Below, piece by piece: positions 45,782-46,618 of a stretch of DNA of 46,618 nucleotides. The first letter of the stretch is position 1. Every line of letters begins with the position of its first letter. Below the pieces are notes generated by a model. That model saw only the letters and a list, made by a program, of their open reading frames with translations. It searched no databases and was not told the origin of the DNA. The translations under genes were made by a program, and so were the position numbers. The DNA comes from Actinacidiphila acidipaludis (lineage in GTDB: Bacteria > Actinomycetota > Actinomycetes > Streptomycetales > Streptomycetaceae), in contig NZ_JAINZZ010000063.1 in NCBI RefSeq assembly GCF_019890725.1, positions 1 to 46,618 on the forward strand, read 5' to 3'.

Positions 45782-46210
45782 TCAGGCGAACAGCGCTGCG
45801 GAGCCGGTGAGTTCGAGGACCCGCCGGACCACCGGCGACATCCCCGTGACCTTCATCGAGAGGCCGGCTTCCACGGCGTCCGCTCGCACCCGCAGCAGCA
45901 CGTTCAGGCCTGAGCAGTCCAAGAAGTCGACGCCCAGCAGGTCGACGTCCAGTCCCCCGGGCGCCCCCCGCAGGGACTCGCGCAGGACGCGTTCGAGGAG
46001 GGGCGCGCAGTCGAGGTCGATCTCCCCCGCGACGGCGGCCCGGGCGCGACCGGCTGCCTCGGTCAGCCGCACTTGGAGTCCGGACCGCAGATCCCTGACC
46101 AGGCGACCCGCCGGAGGCGGCGCCGCAGGCCCGGCCGGCTCCGGAAGGCACGTCGGTGCCCCACACCCTGCGGGGACGCCCACGTCGGGGACGAGTTCGA
46201 AGCCGATCAT
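45782..46210 (-). CDS. STAS domain anti-sigma factor antagonist
   Basis: A 142-residue protein. A Pro/Ala-rich N-terminus of about 50 residues leads to a STAS domain (about 55-142). Core wording includes GEIDLDCAPLLERVL, VDLLGVDFLDCSGLNVLL (Ser in DCSGL is the likely phosphorylation site) and VRRVLELTG. Such proteins release sigma factors by binding RsbW-like kinases when unphosphorylated; PP2C/SpoIIE phosphatases reactivate them. Candidate partners are the phosphatases at 9141 and 13572, without direct evidence. The ATG at 46210 follows GGGGGGAA. Confidence 0.88.
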   Translation of the reverse strand: MIGFELVPDVGVPAGCGAPTCLPEPAGPAAPPPAGRLVRDLRSGLQVRLTEAAGRARAAVAGEIDLDCAPLLERVLRESLRGAPGGLDVDLLGVDFLDCSGLNVLLRVRADAVEAGLSMKVTGMSPVVRRVLELTGSAALFA

Positions 46211-46304
46211 CACACCGTTCCCCCCTTGGGACAGCAGCCGTTCGCCTGGGTCACACCAGCATGCGCACGAGAACCTCACCCGTCAAGAAATGCATGAAAA
46301 GTGG

Positions 46305-46326
46305 TTCACGTATGTGCTGACGTGAA
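46305..46326. promoter_or_regulatory. Inverted repeat upstream of winged-helix gene
   Basis: TTCACG-N10-CGTGAA. The right arm ends 10 bp before the TACGAT box (46337-46342), so a bound protein could block the promoter of the gene at 46350. Confidence 0.4.
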
Positions 46327-46336
46327 TCATACGCCG

Positions 46337-46342
46337 TACGAT
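46337..46342 (+). promoter_or_regulatory. -10 box TACGAT of leaderless winged-helix gene
   Basis: TACGAT ends 7 nt before the ATG at 46350, with no ribosome site between. Confidence 0.45.
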
Positions 46343-46349
46343 GTGCTGC

Positions 46350-46618
46350 ATGAACGATGCCCTGCACCCTCGAACAGGATGGACTTTCCTGACCAACCAC
46401 GCCCGCGTGCTGGCCACCATCGCCCGCGACCCGGGCGTCCGCGTCCGGGACATCGCCGCGCGCTGTCTGCTCACCGAGCGAGCCGTGCAGAAGATCATCA
46501 CGGACCTGGAGACCGACGGTTATCTGACGCACACCCGCAGCGGGCGCTCCAACCACTACGAGATCCCGGAAGGGACCGTCCTGCGGCACCCCGCGGACGC
46601 CGGTCCCACCGTCGCCGA
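46350..46618 (+). CDS. Winged helix-turn-helix (MarR-like) regulator, truncated by window edge
   Basis: The first 89 codons are visible and the gene runs off the right edge. A winged helix-turn-helix spans about 12-75: FLTNHARVLATIARDPGVRV, DIAARCLLTERAVQKIITDL, then DGYLTHTRSGRSNHYEI. The wording resembles short Streptomyces MarR-like or ArsR-like regulators of about 100-200 residues. The target is unknown. It is divergent from the STAS gene, with an inverted repeat between them. The ATG follows TACGAT by 7 nt. Confidence 0.75.
   Translation, partial: MNDALHPRTGWTFLTNHARVLATIARDPGVRVRDIAARCLLTERAVQKIITDLETDGYLTHTRSGRSNHYEIPEGTVLRHPADAGPTVA

Overview
The window looks like a stretch of a Streptomyces chromosome or a close relative. 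GC content is very high and third codon positions are almost all G or C. GTG starts and GGAGG-type ribosome sites are frequent, and many start codons overlap the upstream stop as ATGA or GTGA. The families also fit: SpoIIE/PP2C phosphatases, roadblock proteins, many TetR regulators, a Tap-like protein, and secreted GH92 and beta-helix proteins. I found no rRNA, tRNA, CRISPR array, insertion sequence or polyketide/peptide synthase. Leucine codon TTA, read by the bldA tRNA in Streptomyces, was seen in only one gene of the window.

Layout. 1-2.6 kb: a Tap-like DNA-binding protein cut by the left edge, a HIT hydrolase, a histidine phosphatase and a transporter remnant. 2.6-5.4 kb: an overlapping TetR-HD-nucleotidyltransferase operon divergent from an SDR gene. 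5.4-9 kb: an Asp23 protein and a two-gene glycine-betaine-type ABC transporter (ATPase, then a permease-binding protein fusion). 9.1-16 kb: two SpoIIE-type phosphatases flanking a LysE exporter, a secreted cupin, a cyclophilin and an antibiotic-phosphotransferase-like kinase. 16-18.7 kb: a FadH-like 2,4-dienoyl-CoA reductase with a PadR regulator. 18.8-24.3 kb: a secretion divergon, with a Tat-exported beta-helix protein and a GH92 mannosidase with two ricin-type lectin modules sharing identical LacI-type palindromes.

24.4-35.9 kb is a run of enzyme/TetR pairs: quinone oxidoreductase; an FMN-dependent monooxygenase preceded by a short cysteine-containing leader ORF; SDR plus TetR plus GNAT; alpha/beta hydrolase; AidB-like acyl-CoA dehydrogenase; then GNAT and SDR genes. 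36-37.9 kb: an isolated, active-site-variant DXP reductoisomerase and a HAD-like protein.

38.1-40.5 kb holds the most unusual unit: three roadblock/LC7 proteins with a DUF4388-like/winged-helix protein, without the kinase or GTPase of a Streptomyces conservon. The DUF4388-like gene carries the lone TTA codon at codon 22, so bldA could gate it. 40.6-46.6 kb: an ADP-ribosylglycohydrolase, a PadR/membrane-protein locus whose 50-bp inverted repeat spans both divergent promoters, a GlxA-type regulator facing a small membrane protein, a STAS anti-anti-sigma protein, and a winged-helix gene cut by the right edge.

Functional calls come from reading motifs and recalled family features. No database search was possible, and all promoter, operator and terminator calls are inferences from sequence pattern.
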